DNA of 64,000 nt from Sphingomonas sp. TREG-RG-20F-R18-01 (GCF_022662475.1 NZ_JAKNQQ010000001.1:124001-188000), one strand, 5' to 3'; positions 7,881 to 17,445 are shown, counted from the stretch's first letter. Numbers and translations are program-made. Notes: generated by a model not told the origin, from the sequence alone.

Positions 7881-10800
7881 TTACTGATCGGCGTACTGCG
7901 GGCTTTTCAGGTTATGCGACAATACGTAGGTGCCATCTGCTTCGACGGTGATGTAGCTGGCAGCGCCTTCCACGGTGACGCGGGCAACAGTCGCAACGCC
8001 GTCTGAAGCGCCAATTGCTTCCATCCGTACCCATTTGCCATCAATCCAGAATGGATGAAGCGGTGTAGCCCGCGGCAAGCCTTCCGCTCGCATCACGTCG
8101 GCTTCCACCAGCTCGACAACCATGACGAGATGGGAGCCCCAGACTTTCGTCACCGCGTCCTGCGTCCATAGCCAAGTTCCGCCGGGCACCAGTTCATAGG
8201 CGCTGCATGTTCCGCCCGGTCCGTCGTGCATGCTGTTGGCCATAAGATAGCGGCTTTCCGCAACCAGGCACGGTGGTCGCCACGGCTGCGGAAATGACGG
8301 ACCCGGATCGTACGGTTCTTCGGGCGTTGGATTTCCCGGATTACCGGGCGACCCGCCGCCTGCCACAATGCGAACACGACGAACGATCGTCTGCAGCGAC
8401 TCGAAGCTGTCGCGCATCGACGAGATCATGATGTCGGCATCGATCTCACTACCCCAGTCAGTGACAGGAACATCGAACGATGTACCGGTGATACCAGCAT
8501 GGGTCGCCAGCACAGTGCCAGCGGTCGATACGACCTTGATAGTCGTTGTCTGACCAGCTTCCGGGACTACGTTTGCGTCGGTCCAGCCGACGATGGTACC
8601 ATCCTCCATGGTCCGATTGCGGTTCGCCCAGGTGATCGGCACCACAGACGGTTTTGGATTCAGCCCTGACAGGTCGACCGCGCCGAACGGTACGCCGGCA
8701 ACTGTTACGTTCGCGGGACGGTTCGGAAGATGCGGGCGAGCAGTCAGCATGGCGCCAACGACCGGCGCGCTGGCGATCGGCAGGCGACCCTTTGATGTGA
8801 TCGTCAGGAGTTTGAAATTTACAGCCTCGCCTTCTGAGCGGATATCCGGGTCGAAGAAATTGTTGCGGATGTCATAAAACCACACCGGAGTGCCGGCTGG
8901 CCAAGCGCGGGGGATCGTATCAAGCGTGCCGCGGCGCATCGTCCATCCGTTCTCGTTAAACGAGTCGAGCAGTGCGATTTCCATGAAGCGTTCGGAAGCA
9001 TCGCCGATAAATGCGAAACCCGATACCGTAGGGACAGTGCCGCCAACTATAGGACCGAACGTGGTGACAACTGACTGGGCTTCTTCGACCAACGCAGCCT
9101 GCAGCGAAGCATACCCGAGTGTCGTGCGCGTACCGAGTTCTTCGGCCACGGTCTGTCCATTCGGCAATACCGACTGGCCGACCATCTCATAGAGGGATGC
9201 ATCCGGGTTGCTCGATGCAGCGAGTAGCGCAACCAGAACGTCGGGATACTCCAGCATAGCAGCATCGGCAGCGCTCAGGCGCCGCGATGAGAAGTATGCT
9301 GGCGAGGTGATCACGCGCACATGATCCATCGGGGTCGGGTTGTTCGCCGGATTGATCCAGCCTGACAGCGGTGGCGCGTTGTATGCCGCATTTTCCAAAC
9401 TGAAGATATCCTCCAGCAGGGACACGGTAATCTGGGGCACGCCGATTTTGCCGTAGTCGACCGTCGTCACCCGCATGATGAGGTTCACGATGTCGTATTC
9501 TGGCCACGTCAGCCGTACGATATCGCCAGGCCGCAGATTCCATTGCGTGCGGTCGAGCTGGGCTTCAACCGATGCCAGCGGTGCGGCCGATTGACGGCTG
9601 TCGCGCTGTGCCAGGCGCGATGCGAGGGCAGCATTACGCACGCCATAATAATTACGGGAGTCGGACACGACAGCGCGCTGCACGGTGATGTTACCCAGAT
9701 CCTGCTGGGTGATCGTTTCCTCCTGCTCATTCGCAGGGTTCGTCCAGGTCACGACAATTTCGTTGACTGTTTCACCCCAGAGTTTCCGCTGGAAACTATC
9801 GAGATCTGCATTGTCCGGCGTGATCAGCGGCAGCGTGCTTTCGTCGTAATCGTCGCGAAACAGCTTCAGCGTGATCTTGCCGGTTTGCGGGTCAACGTAG
9901 ATCGCGCCCTGAATGTGGTCGATGATCTCAGTGATGAAGGATTCGATGCTGGACTGACGCGTCCATGCCAGCGACATACCGAAACCCTCATTGTAGAGCG
10001 TACGGCCCACGGCTTCGAAGTTATCGCGGTCGACGATACCATCCGTGGCACCCATACCCCAGGTGGTGTTCGTCAGGCATTCGTAAATGATGTGTGCCGG
10101 GTTGGCATCTTGGCCGGACTCCCCGAGACTGATCGTCACATCGCCTTCGAAAGCGGTGATGGCAATGCCGTTTAAAGTGGCACTGTTGCCGGCAAAGAAC
10201 GTGCCATTCAGATCAATAACTGTGCCACCGGTGCCATCGTTGACGATCGCGCCATTCGTGACATGGGCGCTATAGTAGACGGTCAACACTTCGCCACCGA
10301 AGCCGATCACGCGGGTGTTCTGGCTGGCATTGACAGTGACCGAAACACCGTAGCCGCCGACGTTCTTCGTCTGACCGTCGATGACCGTCTGCTTGTCATC
10401 GCCAATGGTGATATCGTATCCGCTTGCTACGAACTCGACGCGGTTGCCGATCATCGCATATGCGGCCGTAAGACCTTTCGGGGCTCGACGACCACGGACC
10501 CACACGCCGTTCATGTAAGGCGTGTTGCCCCAGTAGAAGCCCTCCCCCGGTGCGATCGTCCCGACCATATAGATGCTGGCAAGCCCGCGGTATGCCGGAT
10601 GCGTTGCAGACGTCAGCCCCCGGCGTTGCGCAAACCCCTGCGGCAGCACCTGGTCGGGACCACCTGGCAGAAAATAGGCGATACCGCCCACGCCGCCTTC
10701 TTTCTTTTGCCCGCCGAACAGTTCGGGCGCAGACACAGGAATAGCGAGTTCGGCATTCACCTCACCGGTCCAAGCGTCCTTCTCGCCGACGATAATGCCG

Positions 10801-10889
10801 GTGATGGCGTCGAGTTCGGCCGCGATACCGTAATGGATCGACATGCGGTATTCGTCGATTTTTTGCTTTGCCGAGCCTCCCTTACCCAC
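7881..10889 (-). CDS. Tail tip / host-specificity protein (J-like)
   Basis: A 1002-aa protein from a GTG start at 10889, with an 8-base overlap to the gene upstream. It carries the central phage-tail domain found in lambda J-like and GTA tip proteins (VNEIVVTWTNPANEQEETI through VEAQLDRTQWNLRPGDIVRL, residues ~365-465). Fibronectin-like strands and a proline-rich linker (SPGNPGNPTPEEP, ~880) follow, and then a small C-terminal domain that may touch the receptor. It assembles at the distal end of the tail. Confidence 0.88.
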   Translation of the reverse strand: MGKGGSAKQKIDEYRMSIHYGIAAELDAITGIIVGEKDAWTGEVNAELAIPVSAPELFGGQKKEGGVGGIAYFLPGGPDQVLPQGFAQRRGLTSATHPAYRGLASIYMVGTIAPGEGFYWGNTPYMNGVWVRGRRAPKGLTAAYAMIGNRVEFVASGYDITIGDDKQTVIDGQTKNVGGYGVSVTVNASQNTRVIGFGGEVLTVYYSAHVTNGAIVNDGTGGTVIDLNGTFFAGNSATLNGIAITAFEGDVTISLGESGQDANPAHIIYECLTNTTWGMGATDGIVDRDNFEAVGRTLYNEGFGMSLAWTRQSSIESFITEIIDHIQGAIYVDPQTGKITLKLFRDDYDESTLPLITPDNADLDSFQRKLWGETVNEIVVTWTNPANEQEETITQQDLGNITVQRAVVSDSRNYYGVRNAALASRLAQRDSRQSAAPLASVEAQLDRTQWNLRPGDIVRLTWPEYDIVNLIMRVTTVDYGKIGVPQITVSLLEDIFSLENAAYNAPPLSGWINPANNPTPMDHVRVITSPAYFSSRRLSAADAAMLEYPDVLVALLAASSNPDASLYEMVGQSVLPNGQTVAEELGTRTTLGYASLQAALVEEAQSVVTTFGPIVGGTVPTVSGFAFIGDASERFMEIALLDSFNENGWTMRRGTLDTIPRAWPAGTPVWFYDIRNNFFDPDIRSEGEAVNFKLLTITSKGRLPIASAPVVGAMLTARPHLPNRPANVTVAGVPFGAVDLSGLNPKPSVVPITWANRNRTMEDGTIVGWTDANVVPEAGQTTTIKVVSTAGTVLATHAGITGTSFDVPVTDWGSEIDADIMISSMRDSFESLQTIVRRVRIVAGGGSPGNPGNPTPEEPYDPGPSFPQPWRPPCLVAESRYLMANSMHDGPGGTCSAYELVPGGTWLWTQDAVTKVWGSHLVMVVELVEADVMRAEGLPRATPLHPFWIDGKWVRMEAIGASDGVATVARVTVEGAASYITVEADGTYVLSHNLKSPQYADQ

Positions 10890-11079
10890 TGGATGCCTCC
10901 GTCTTGTCTACCACGATCTGGGCAAGCCCGTCACCGGTCGCGAGGAAGTCACCAACGGCGATTCCGTTCTTCATGAAATCGCGAAAATCCAAATTGTGTG
11001 CCGCGAACCAACGCTTGGCTCCGGTCGCGCAATACCCAGCGTCGCGGATGTTCTGTATCGTGATGCGTTCGATCCTCAC
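10882..11079 (-). CDS. Small conserved tail-module protein
   Basis: A 65-aa protein from a GTG start overlapping the previous stop (GTGA). The pattern IQNIRDAGYCATGAKRWF...NGI resembles short proteins often found just before J-like tip genes in alphaproteobacterial siphophages. Function is unknown; a tail-tip assembly role is inferred from position only. Confidence 0.75.
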   Translation of the reverse strand: MRIERITIQNIRDAGYCATGAKRWFAAHNLDFRDFMKNGIAVGDFLATGDGLAQIVVDKTEASSG

Positions 11080-11306
11080 GACTTCACCTCATACGAGCGG
11101 ATATTCTTCTCGCTGAAATCTAGCACATTCAGCCCTTTCATGGTCATGGAGCCGAAGATCACCGGCATCTCGCGACCGGCCTCGGATGTCGGATTGTCCA
11201 TGTCTTTTGCAGCTTCCGGCTTCGGCGCTTTCGGCTTCGGCGTGATCAGGTATGAAATGACCGACAGGGCGATCGAGATCAGGATCGGGATCAGGAATGC
11301 TACCAT
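11076..11306 (-). CDS. Tail assembly protein with N-terminal hydrophobic segment
   Basis: A 76-aa protein with a hydrophobic stretch at residues 3-21 (AFLIPILISIALSVISYLI), then a Lys/Pro/Ala linker, then REMPVIFGSMTMKGLNVLDFSEKNIRSYEV in two blocks, reminiscent of short tail-tip assembly proteins near gpI/J in lambda-like phages. It starts directly downstream of the repeat element at 11316-11375 and overlaps the next gene by four bases. Confidence 0.7.
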   Translation of the reverse strand: MVAFLIPILISIALSVISYLITPKPKAPKPEAAKDMDNPTSEAGREMPVIFGSMTMKGLNVLDFSEKNIRSYEVKS

Positions 11307-11315
11307 AGTCGTGCT

Positions 11316-11375
11316 TTATCACGAAAACGTTGACAGCGGTAGACTGGTTTACTATTCAGCTATTTGTTGATTTAT
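11316..11375. promoter_or_regulatory. Conserved intergenic element, copy 1
   Basis: TTATCACGAA, then TTGACA (11330-11335), 17 bases, TATTCA (11353-11358), then GCTAT..GTTGATT. About 47 of 57 positions match the copy at 16024-16080 with no gaps. The plus-strand -35/-10 pair points against the late genes. On the minus strand the element ends in TTCGTGATAA ten bases before the ATG at 11306, so it may act as a late promoter or operator. Confidence 0.6.
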
Positions 11376-12244
11376 TATCCGCCATAATACTGATTGACGC
11401 CAAACGCGATCGGCGACTTGAACGGGATGAACATCTGTCCACCGAAGTTCAGGACGTTCGCATGCAGTGGTTGGCAGTCGCCGTCTGGCTGGGCCGCCAC
11501 ACCGGCTTTATGATTGCAGCCCAGCACCATTGATACAGTTTGTCCCTGAGACATGCCGCGAGTCGTCCCTGATAGGAGTGCCGTGTTTCCGCCACCTTCC
11601 ATCTTAAGAATTGTTCGCACTTCGCGACCGCCGACATCATTGATCCATTCACATAGACCGCCGACGTACTTCTCCGCAGCGATCGTGTTCCACCCTTGAG
11701 GAAGTGTGATGCGCGCACCCTGAACCAGCGTAACGGTCGCATTGATCGTCGCGCGGATCTTCGAAGCCCGGCAGTCTGGTCCGTATAATTCATGAGGGCA
11801 GCCGAACTGGTAGCGGCGACGCAGCCCATTCCTGCGGAGACTGGTCGACACTGGTTCGCAGGTAAATTCAGCCTTTGAACCTTTGCGCGCACACGCCATG
11901 ACACGGCCCGACCATATTACCCGGAAGTCGTCATCCGGGTCGTCGACATGGCCTTGGTACATGACTAAGGTTGTGACGGCCGATGGCGGGTAGATCAGAT
12001 AGAGGTCAGCCAGTTCCGAATCCTGCGGCGTTGTGATCGTCACATTCGCCTTATCCAGGGTGCCAGACGTCGTTATCTTCGTCCGGTCAATCGGGATCGG
12101 TTTGAATGTGACGCCTTGCATAACGATCGGCTGCTCAGCATCGCAGTAGCTATATACCTGCGTCCCCTGGTCGCCGTAGCGAAACAGGTACAGATTTACA
12201 GGCTCCCCGCTGAACCGGCTAGATTCAAGGTTTGGAAAGGTCAC
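11375..12244 (-). CDS. Tail hub protein, BR0599/DUF2163-like, likely Fe-S binding
   Basis: A 289-aa protein from a GTG start (GTGA overlap with the gene upstream). The N-terminal half has beta-rich DUF2163-type strands. The C-terminal half carries spaced cysteines (FGCPHELYGPDCRA, LGCNHK, DGDCQPLH) as in lambda gpL and the GTA hub protein, where they hold an iron-sulfur cluster. The metal assignment here is by analogy. It would form part of the tail-tip hub between the tube and the J-like tip. Confidence 0.83.
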   Translation of the reverse strand: MTFPNLESSRFSGEPVNLYLFRYGDQGTQVYSYCDAEQPIVMQGVTFKPIPIDRTKITTSGTLDKANVTITTPQDSELADLYLIYPPSAVTTLVMYQGHVDDPDDDFRVIWSGRVMACARKGSKAEFTCEPVSTSLRRNGLRRRYQFGCPHELYGPDCRASKIRATINATVTLVQGARITLPQGWNTIAAEKYVGGLCEWINDVGGREVRTILKMEGGGNTALLSGTTRGMSQGQTVSMVLGCNHKAGVAAQPDGDCQPLHANVLNFGGQMFIPFKSPIAFGVNQYYGG

Positions 12245-12441
12245 GCATCACCCTCAATCACCGGCGGAACGAACGGTTCGAATTCCGCCACCGCCCATGT
12301 TTCGAACTCTGCAAGTGGCATCTGGTGATTTTCCATGCTGCTCAGACGCTTGTGATAGATCAGCGTATCGCCGTTGATTGCGACCACCGTGCGGCGCGTA
12401 TTGAAGTCGTCGACGTAGACTTTTCCGACTTCTACTTTCAT
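12241..12441 (-). CDS. Small phage protein of unknown function
   Basis: A 66-aa protein with a beta-strand pattern (VEVGKVYVDDFNTRRTVVAING, shown here only as its opening) and an acidic C-terminal half. It lies between the tailspike and hub genes with a GTGA overlap at its 3' end. Possibly a chaperone or a small tail component; no family is recognised. Confidence 0.65.
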   Translation of the reverse strand: MKVEVGKVYVDDFNTRRTVVAINGDTLIYHKRLSSMENHQMPLAEFETWAVAEFEPFVPPVIEGDA

Positions 12442-12452
12442 GGCGCTATCTC

Positions 12453-14591
12453 CTAAATGTTTGGCTGAATGCGGGCAGCGATTGTACCGGCAGGAAGATC
12501 GACAGCAGTGGGGGTTGGATTAAAGAAGGATACGGTGATCGTATCCGCTGCTGAAATATAACAGGTCATAATCAAACCAAGCAGGCTTTGGTCGAATGTG
12601 GCACTAACCTTCCATCCGACTGCAGCAGGCTTAGCAAATGCGCTAATGTACGCATATGCTACTGACCCCGGTGCAATTGATGTGGGATTAAAAGCCTGAC
12701 TGTACAGCATCTGATCCACACCATTGATCAGTATTCGACCGGTATACGTAATTCCAGGCGCACTGACCCCGCCATCGAAGCTATTATATTCGCCGTCCAG
12801 GTTCACACTGAGAATCGAGATTGGTAGGCTAGGATCTTGAACGGCCTTACTGTTTCGCCAAATCGCTCCGTTTCCGCCGCCACCACTCAAGTACACAGCA
12901 GGGTTTTTAGTCGCTTTGAATCGGCACTGGTCAAACAATACGTTTTGATTGCCACCACCTCCGTTTACCAGATAGCCATCAACAACCGCGCCTGTCGGAG
13001 ACTCTTTGGCATCGTCGGTGAAATAGCAATCGCTGAATTGCGTAGCGAGATCAGGATCAACGCTTGGGTACACGACGATGATCGATCCAACGAATGTGCA
13101 GTTGAAGAACTTCATCTTCGGCTTACGAGGCCAGCAGCTAGGTCCGCTGACACCTACAAACCGGCAGTTTCGGAACTGGACATCCTTCGTATCTCCGCTG
13201 TCAGCCACCATGCCGCAGCTTGAATTATTGACGAATTCGCAGTTATCGAAAATGAAGTTTCGGATATTCGACTGTTCTGCTTCCAGATCGATTCCAGAGC
13301 CCGGTGCCGATCCGATAGGGGTATTTACCGCAGCTTCTCGGAACGAACAGTTCAGGAAAAACCAGCCGCGTCCACCGAGTGCTGAGAAATTGTTCCGCAC
13401 ATTGTTGTGAAACGAGCAATTGATAAACAGTACATTGCCGAATGGAGCCGCGTCGTTGAGGCACGGCGTCGATCCCTGCATACCATCCCGCGGGAAGTGG
13501 TGTGCCCGGAGGTTGTCGATCTTAATTTGTCCGGTGTTGCCGCTGAAGTAAATTCCGTCGCCACCGAGCTGCCAGCCGGTATCACCTGCGCCGCCGCCGA
13601 TATGCATGTTGGCAACGTTGCCGTCCATTTCCAAGCCGCCTTCGACGGTGATGGAACCTGTGCAACTGGTGATCGCAAATATCGCTGTGATGCACGGAGT
13701 CGACGCTTTACCGGCAGCATTGAAACCAGCGGGTGTGCCGTCGGCATTGAACGTCCCGAAATATAGTCCATCGTTGAAGCGAATACGAGCGCCGTTTGCC
13801 CGGATTACGACAGGCTTGGTACAGCCTACGATCTCAAACAGACGCGCGGGTTTGAACATGTACTGGTTGTCATTTGCAAGCGACTGCCGACCGACGTTGT
13901 ACGTCTTGCCCGGCGCCAGCTCAATGAACCCTCCACCCAAGCGGGTGATGTAGTCGCCAATTGCGGCTGCAGCATCAGTGTCGTCACCACCCGCGCCGCC
14001 GCCCCACCATTCGAGACGAGGGGTCGAAACGTCGAGCCGGACCCAAGCACCGCTTGCGCCGCTCCTGTCTGAAGCCGGCGGAACGTAGATGCCCTGCTGA
14101 GGGTCGGCCGTGACGTTGGTCGACAGATTGGCTGTCGACCAGAAGAACATTCCATACCGCGGGAACTCACTCAGGTACGCTTGGCGCCCGGCAACGGTCC
14201 CAGTGAACCCGGCAAGGACTGTACGCGACGTCGCCTGAAGCGTGAGTTGCGCCGTCGTCGGAGACCCGCTGGTCAGGCTTTGAATTGCAGCCAGATAAGC
14301 TCCAGCATCGCTGGCGGCCACCTGGGCGATCGCCGCCTTGAGAGTGGCGAGATCCTTAGCTGCTGACGCCGACAGACTGGCAGCAGCGGCAATGCCCGCG
14401 TTCACCTTCGATACGTCGAGAATGTCGCCAGCCTGAACGTTGAAGTCCCGCTGAAGGCCGGCCAATGATTTAACCGATCCACCTTCAGTCTGCACCACGG
14501 TGTCCGCACCACCCTGCACAACATTATGAAGCAGACCGCCATCAACGACGATCTGCTCTACGCTTTTCTGAATTTCATAGGCGGTCGTCAT
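12453..14591 (-). CDS. Tailspike-like protein with parallel beta-helix
   Basis: A 712-aa virion protein. Residues 1-130 form a helical adaptor (TAYEIQKSVEQIVVDGG, ASLSASAAKDLATLK). From ~190 to ~610 there are many short N-rich turns of a right-handed beta-helix (FINCSFHNN, FDNCEFVNNSS, FRNCRFVG, FFNCTFVGS). A small C-terminal beta domain follows. This is pectate-lyase-fold tailspike architecture, used for binding and often cleaving surface polysaccharide. No catalytic residues can be assigned from sequence alone. Confidence 0.82.
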   Translation of the reverse strand: MTTAYEIQKSVEQIVVDGGLLHNVVQGGADTVVQTEGGSVKSLAGLQRDFNVQAGDILDVSKVNAGIAAAASLSASAAKDLATLKAAIAQVAASDAGAYLAAIQSLTSGSPTTAQLTLQATSRTVLAGFTGTVAGRQAYLSEFPRYGMFFWSTANLSTNVTADPQQGIYVPPASDRSGASGAWVRLDVSTPRLEWWGGGAGGDDTDAAAAIGDYITRLGGGFIELAPGKTYNVGRQSLANDNQYMFKPARLFEIVGCTKPVVIRANGARIRFNDGLYFGTFNADGTPAGFNAAGKASTPCITAIFAITSCTGSITVEGGLEMDGNVANMHIGGGAGDTGWQLGGDGIYFSGNTGQIKIDNLRAHHFPRDGMQGSTPCLNDAAPFGNVLFINCSFHNNVRNNFSALGGRGWFFLNCSFREAAVNTPIGSAPGSGIDLEAEQSNIRNFIFDNCEFVNNSSCGMVADSGDTKDVQFRNCRFVGVSGPSCWPRKPKMKFFNCTFVGSIIVVYPSVDPDLATQFSDCYFTDDAKESPTGAVVDGYLVNGGGGNQNVLFDQCRFKATKNPAVYLSGGGGNGAIWRNSKAVQDPSLPISILSVNLDGEYNSFDGGVSAPGITYTGRILINGVDQMLYSQAFNPTSIAPGSVAYAYISAFAKPAAVGWKVSATFDQSLLGLIMTCYISAADTITVSFFNPTPTAVDLPAGTIAARIQPNI

Positions 14592-14595
14592 ATTC

Positions 14596-16014
14596 TCAGG
14601 ACTCCGGAAGAACGCGGTGAATCAGGGTATGAAGAGGCGTCGCGAGTTCGTTGGTGGCGTACGGCTGCCCGTAAAAACGGTTCAGCCACCATTCCCCGGT
14701 CAAGAAGACAGCTAAACCGGCAGTTTTTGGATATGAAACATGCAGCCAGCGATGCAGCGGGTTTGCCAACGCATCTCGAATGAAGCGCCACCCGTAGAAG
14801 TCGATGAGCCACCAGGCGCCATCATCAAGTCCGTTCCACGGGTTGTCTGATGGCAACACCGGTAGGTCTTCCAGGGTGCGCGTGGAGAACTGGGTGCGCG
14901 ACACTTCCGACGTTACACATTCGACATCCAGCTGGTCGGCGGCGAAGCGTGCTGCCTGCAACCACGTCAATTGAACATTGGCATCAATCGCTACCGGCCA
15001 TGGCGCATCAGTCTGAAGCACCGAGTTGGTGCCGTCCGAGGTTATCGATACAATCCTGCGATAGAATTGCGCACCGTCGGCTAATCGCAGCACTACGGCT
15101 TGGAGAGTCGTGTCGGTCGCATGGTCACCGGCCACAGTGACCATGGTTGAGCCAGCCGTTGCAGAATGAACGACGTCGAGCGCATCGTCCCAGCTCGGGA
15201 GGTAAAATTCTCCGCGCTGCCCCTTCATCCGATGAAAGAATGATACAGCACCAACGCGATCGCGCTGTGTCGGAAATAGAACGCTAAACTGCCGAATGCG
15301 CGTGCTGAAATTTATCGGATGATAAACTTGAATGCGACCGCGCAGGAAGTCTACTGCGTCGCTGTTCCGGGCAAATTGCCCTTCGATTGGCGACGCCCAG
15401 TTTGGCTCAAATACGAAGACTTCGCGACCGTTGAACACCTCCTGCGGGGAGCCGGAGTCATCCGGGGTATTGCCGCCTGGATCAAGCGCAACGGTAACAC
15501 TCGCTTCAGCAACGCGATCGCTGACGTTCTTCAGCGAAAAACTATCGCTCAGTCGGCCGTTCACCGCAGGGTAGAACGGTGTGTTCGGATGCAGATCCGC
15601 ACCTGCTGGTTCGACCAGTGTTGCCGTATTACCGGATATCGATGCAACTGTGTGTAGCGCACCGCCGAGAACGATCGATACGGTCGGAACCATCCAGGTT
15701 GGCATTTCGCACACGACGATCACGCTGCTGCCAGCGGTAACTGCTTCAGTTATCCGGCCTATACGTGACCGATCCGCTACGGTGATGCTGCTGCCTTGCT
15801 CGCGATACAAAAATCGGTTCAGCGGGCTACTAGTCTCTTGCGTTATGGAAAACTGAAGCTGCTTACGCGGCGTTGACCGCTGGGCGCGGCGCTGCTCCCG
15901 GCCGCTGCGCGACGTGAATACGTCAGTTTTGAATTCGTAAATGACATGGTAGCTATCGCGCCAATTGACCGCGAACGGAAATAGCGTCGGCGCTCCAGTG
16001 TCGGTCGATGGCAT
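14596..16014 (-). CDS. Distal tail protein with aromatic C-terminal repeats
   Basis: A 472-aa beta-rich protein (AVNWRDSYHVIYEFKTDVF near the start, then RRAQRSTPRKQLQFSI), typical of the tail protein preceding the hub in GTA-like tails. The last ~90 residues hold two copies of a unit, WWLIDFYGW....LANPLHRWLH and WWLNRFYGQ....LATPLHTLIH, unusual for this class and perhaps an interaction module for the adjacent spike. The ATG at 16014 lies 12 bases below the GTGATAA box of the element at 16024. Confidence 0.72.
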   Translation of the reverse strand: MPSTDTGAPTLFPFAVNWRDSYHVIYEFKTDVFTSRSGREQRRAQRSTPRKQLQFSITQETSSPLNRFLYREQGSSITVADRSRIGRITEAVTAGSSVIVVCEMPTWMVPTVSIVLGGALHTVASISGNTATLVEPAGADLHPNTPFYPAVNGRLSDSFSLKNVSDRVAEASVTVALDPGGNTPDDSGSPQEVFNGREVFVFEPNWASPIEGQFARNSDAVDFLRGRIQVYHPINFSTRIRQFSVLFPTQRDRVGAVSFFHRMKGQRGEFYLPSWDDALDVVHSATAGSTMVTVAGDHATDTTLQAVVLRLADGAQFYRRIVSITSDGTNSVLQTDAPWPVAIDANVQLTWLQAARFAADQLDVECVTSEVSRTQFSTRTLEDLPVLPSDNPWNGLDDGAWWLIDFYGWRFIRDALANPLHRWLHVSYPKTAGLAVFLTGEWWLNRFYGQPYATNELATPLHTLIHRVLPES

Positions 16015-16023
16015 TCGGGTGAC

Positions 16024-16080
16024 TTATCACGAATCGGTTGACAGTGGTAGAGCGGTTGATTATTCAGCTATCAGTTGATT
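16024..16080. promoter_or_regulatory. Conserved intergenic element, copy 2; promoter of the rightward cassette
   Basis: TTATCAC at 16024-16030, TTGACA at 16038-16043, a 17-base spacer, TATTCA at 16061-16066, then GCTATCAGTTGATT. It sits in the divergent gap between the leftward gene at 16014 and the rightward gene at 16117. The plus-strand hexamers point at the cassette, while the minus-strand GTGATAA faces the distal tail gene. Confidence 0.7.
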
Positions 16081-16116
16081 ACGCCGTCGGGTTGCGGCTG
16101 AATTGGGAGATGGGAT

Positions 16117-16401
16117 GTGAAGACGCTCGTGAGATTTGAAGAGACTATCGACAACGCATTGTTCGATAAGACCGGTTGGTCGGATCACGACAAGCTGACG
16201 GTTGGTGTGCACGGTAGGTACACTTTCAACAGCACACCGGTGGAAGGTCTAATCCAGATCATCCAGCAAGAGGATGACGACGCGGAAGCAGATGATTTTC
16301 GCGATATGATGGGGCCTACTGTCATCACGACCGCGGCGGGTGCCCGTCTCCTTGCTGCGGTATTGCTCAAGGCCGCAGATGTTGCGGATCTCGCATCATG
16401 A
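16117..16401 (+). CDS. Unknown protein, first gene of rightward cassette
   Basis: A 94-aa acidic protein from a GTG start; the ATG two bases upstream is out of frame and stops at once, and a GGGAGATGGGA stretch supplies the ribosome site. A Q-rich/acidic stretch (IIQQEDDDAEADDF) is followed by a helical Ala-rich tail. No family is recognised. It is the first of eleven head-to-tail small genes that overlap by four bases each. Confidence 0.7.
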   Translation: MKTLVRFEETIDNALFDKTGWSDHDKLTVGVHGRYTFNSTPVEGLIQIIQQEDDDAEADDFRDMMGPTVITTAAGARLLAAVLLKAADVADLAS

Positions 16402-16652
16402 CCGCGCCCCCCGAGTTTGGCGCTGCGATCGAGGTCAATGGCGAACGTCCTTCGTGGTTGCCGGATGATATTTGGATTCAGCGACAAGAGCATAACGATC
16501 CGCATTGGTACGGATTATTCCGCGGCGGATTTGAAGCTTCCAATATGTACTGGAAGCCGATCACCGCGATCCGCCTCGAAGTCCCGCGCTACGATTTCGT
16601 CTATCTCGCGCTGGAGCGGGGGATGGTGCCAGAAATGGGAGCGGAGCAATGA
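16398..16652 (+). CDS. Unknown cassette protein
   Basis: An 84-aa protein coupled to both neighbours by ATGA overlaps. It is aromatic-rich (DDIWIQRQEHNDPHWYGLFRGG) with a basic PRYDFVYLALERG segment. No domain is recognised. The overlapping arrangement makes it very likely to be expressed. Confidence 0.65.
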   Translation: MTAPPEFGAAIEVNGERPSWLPDDIWIQRQEHNDPHWYGLFRGGFEASNMYWKPITAIRLEVPRYDFVYLALERGMVPEMGAEQ

Positions 16653-17194
16653 GCGAACAGCTTACGCCGCTGCATGTCCGGATACCGGCATCGGACTTCC
16701 CGCCGTCAGCCTTGGCGCGGTTTTGGAGCTGGGTCGTCAAGGGCGATGGCTGCTGGGAATGGCAGCACAATGTCGATGACCACAGCTATGGCATCTTCGT
16801 GCATCGCAAGGTGTTTTACGGTGCGCACCGTCTGTCCTTCGAATTGGCCAACGGTCCGCTCGGTCAAGACCTGCAAGCCTGCCACTCGTGCGACAATCCG
16901 CTTTGCGTGAACCCTGCGCATCTATGGGCTGGTACCGCTGCCGATAACTCTGCCGACAAGGTGAGCAAGGGGCGGCACAAGATGGCCGGTTCGCTGCCCA
17001 CTGCGGAAGAGATCAAAGCACGGCGCAACCCCGACCATCCGGGCATGAAGTATTTCCGGAAACTGACCGAAGCCGAGGTGCGCGAGATCCTCGCGTCTAC
17101 GGAAACGAACCGCGCTCTTGGCCTGAAATACGGCGTCAATCAGGGCACGATTTTCAAGATCAAACACAAGATCCGTTGGAAGGAAGTCGCATGA
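16649..17194 (+). CDS. HNH endonuclease with C-terminal helix-turn-helix
   Basis: A 181-aa protein of the HNH_3 type. GCWEWQ and YGAHRLSFELANG precede CHSCDNPLCVNPAHLWAGT (residues ~73-91), which supplies the paired cysteines and the catalytic His/Asn of the zinc-stabilised HNH fold. The C-terminal third (LTEAEVREIL, then ALGLKYGVNQGTIFKIK) is a helix-turn-helix like those of homing endonucleases. It nicks or cuts DNA and may have helped move this cassette. It lies in the middle of the cassette with 4-base overlaps. Confidence 0.88.
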   Translation: MSEQLTPLHVRIPASDFPPSALARFWSWVVKGDGCWEWQHNVDDHSYGIFVHRKVFYGAHRLSFELANGPLGQDLQACHSCDNPLCVNPAHLWAGTAADNSADKVSKGRHKMAGSLPTAEEIKARRNPDHPGMKYFRKLTEAEVREILASTETNRALGLKYGVNQGTIFKIKHKIRWKEVA

Positions 17195-17445
17195 CTATCG
17201 CCACCTCGACCGCCCTCCCGCTCGCCCACCCCGCCGCGCAGCAGGGGGAGTGCCAAATACCGCCGACAGGATGGTATTGCACCCGCAAGGCAGGACACGA
17301 AGGACCGTGCGCCGCAATCCCCGATGGCGGTCTTGAAGACGAGATTGCCGACGCGCTGGATGACAGCTTGGACATGGACTGGACTGGTAAGGTCGGCGCG
17401 CGTGCCGTCATGGCCCTGTTGCGTTCGAAGAGGATGGTCAATTGA
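17191..17445 (+). CDS. Small zinc-finger-like cassette protein
   Basis: An 84-aa protein; the start at 17191 is chosen for its 4-base overlap with the endonuclease stop. A Cys/His cluster (GECQIP, then GWYCTRKAGHEGPC, residues ~20-43) is a pattern common in small phage and host proteins and could bind zinc. An acidic helical tail follows. Function is unknown. Confidence 0.65.
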   Translation: MTIATSTALPLAHPAAQQGECQIPPTGWYCTRKAGHEGPCAAIPDGGLEDEIADALDDSLDMDWTGKVGARAVMALLRSKRMVN

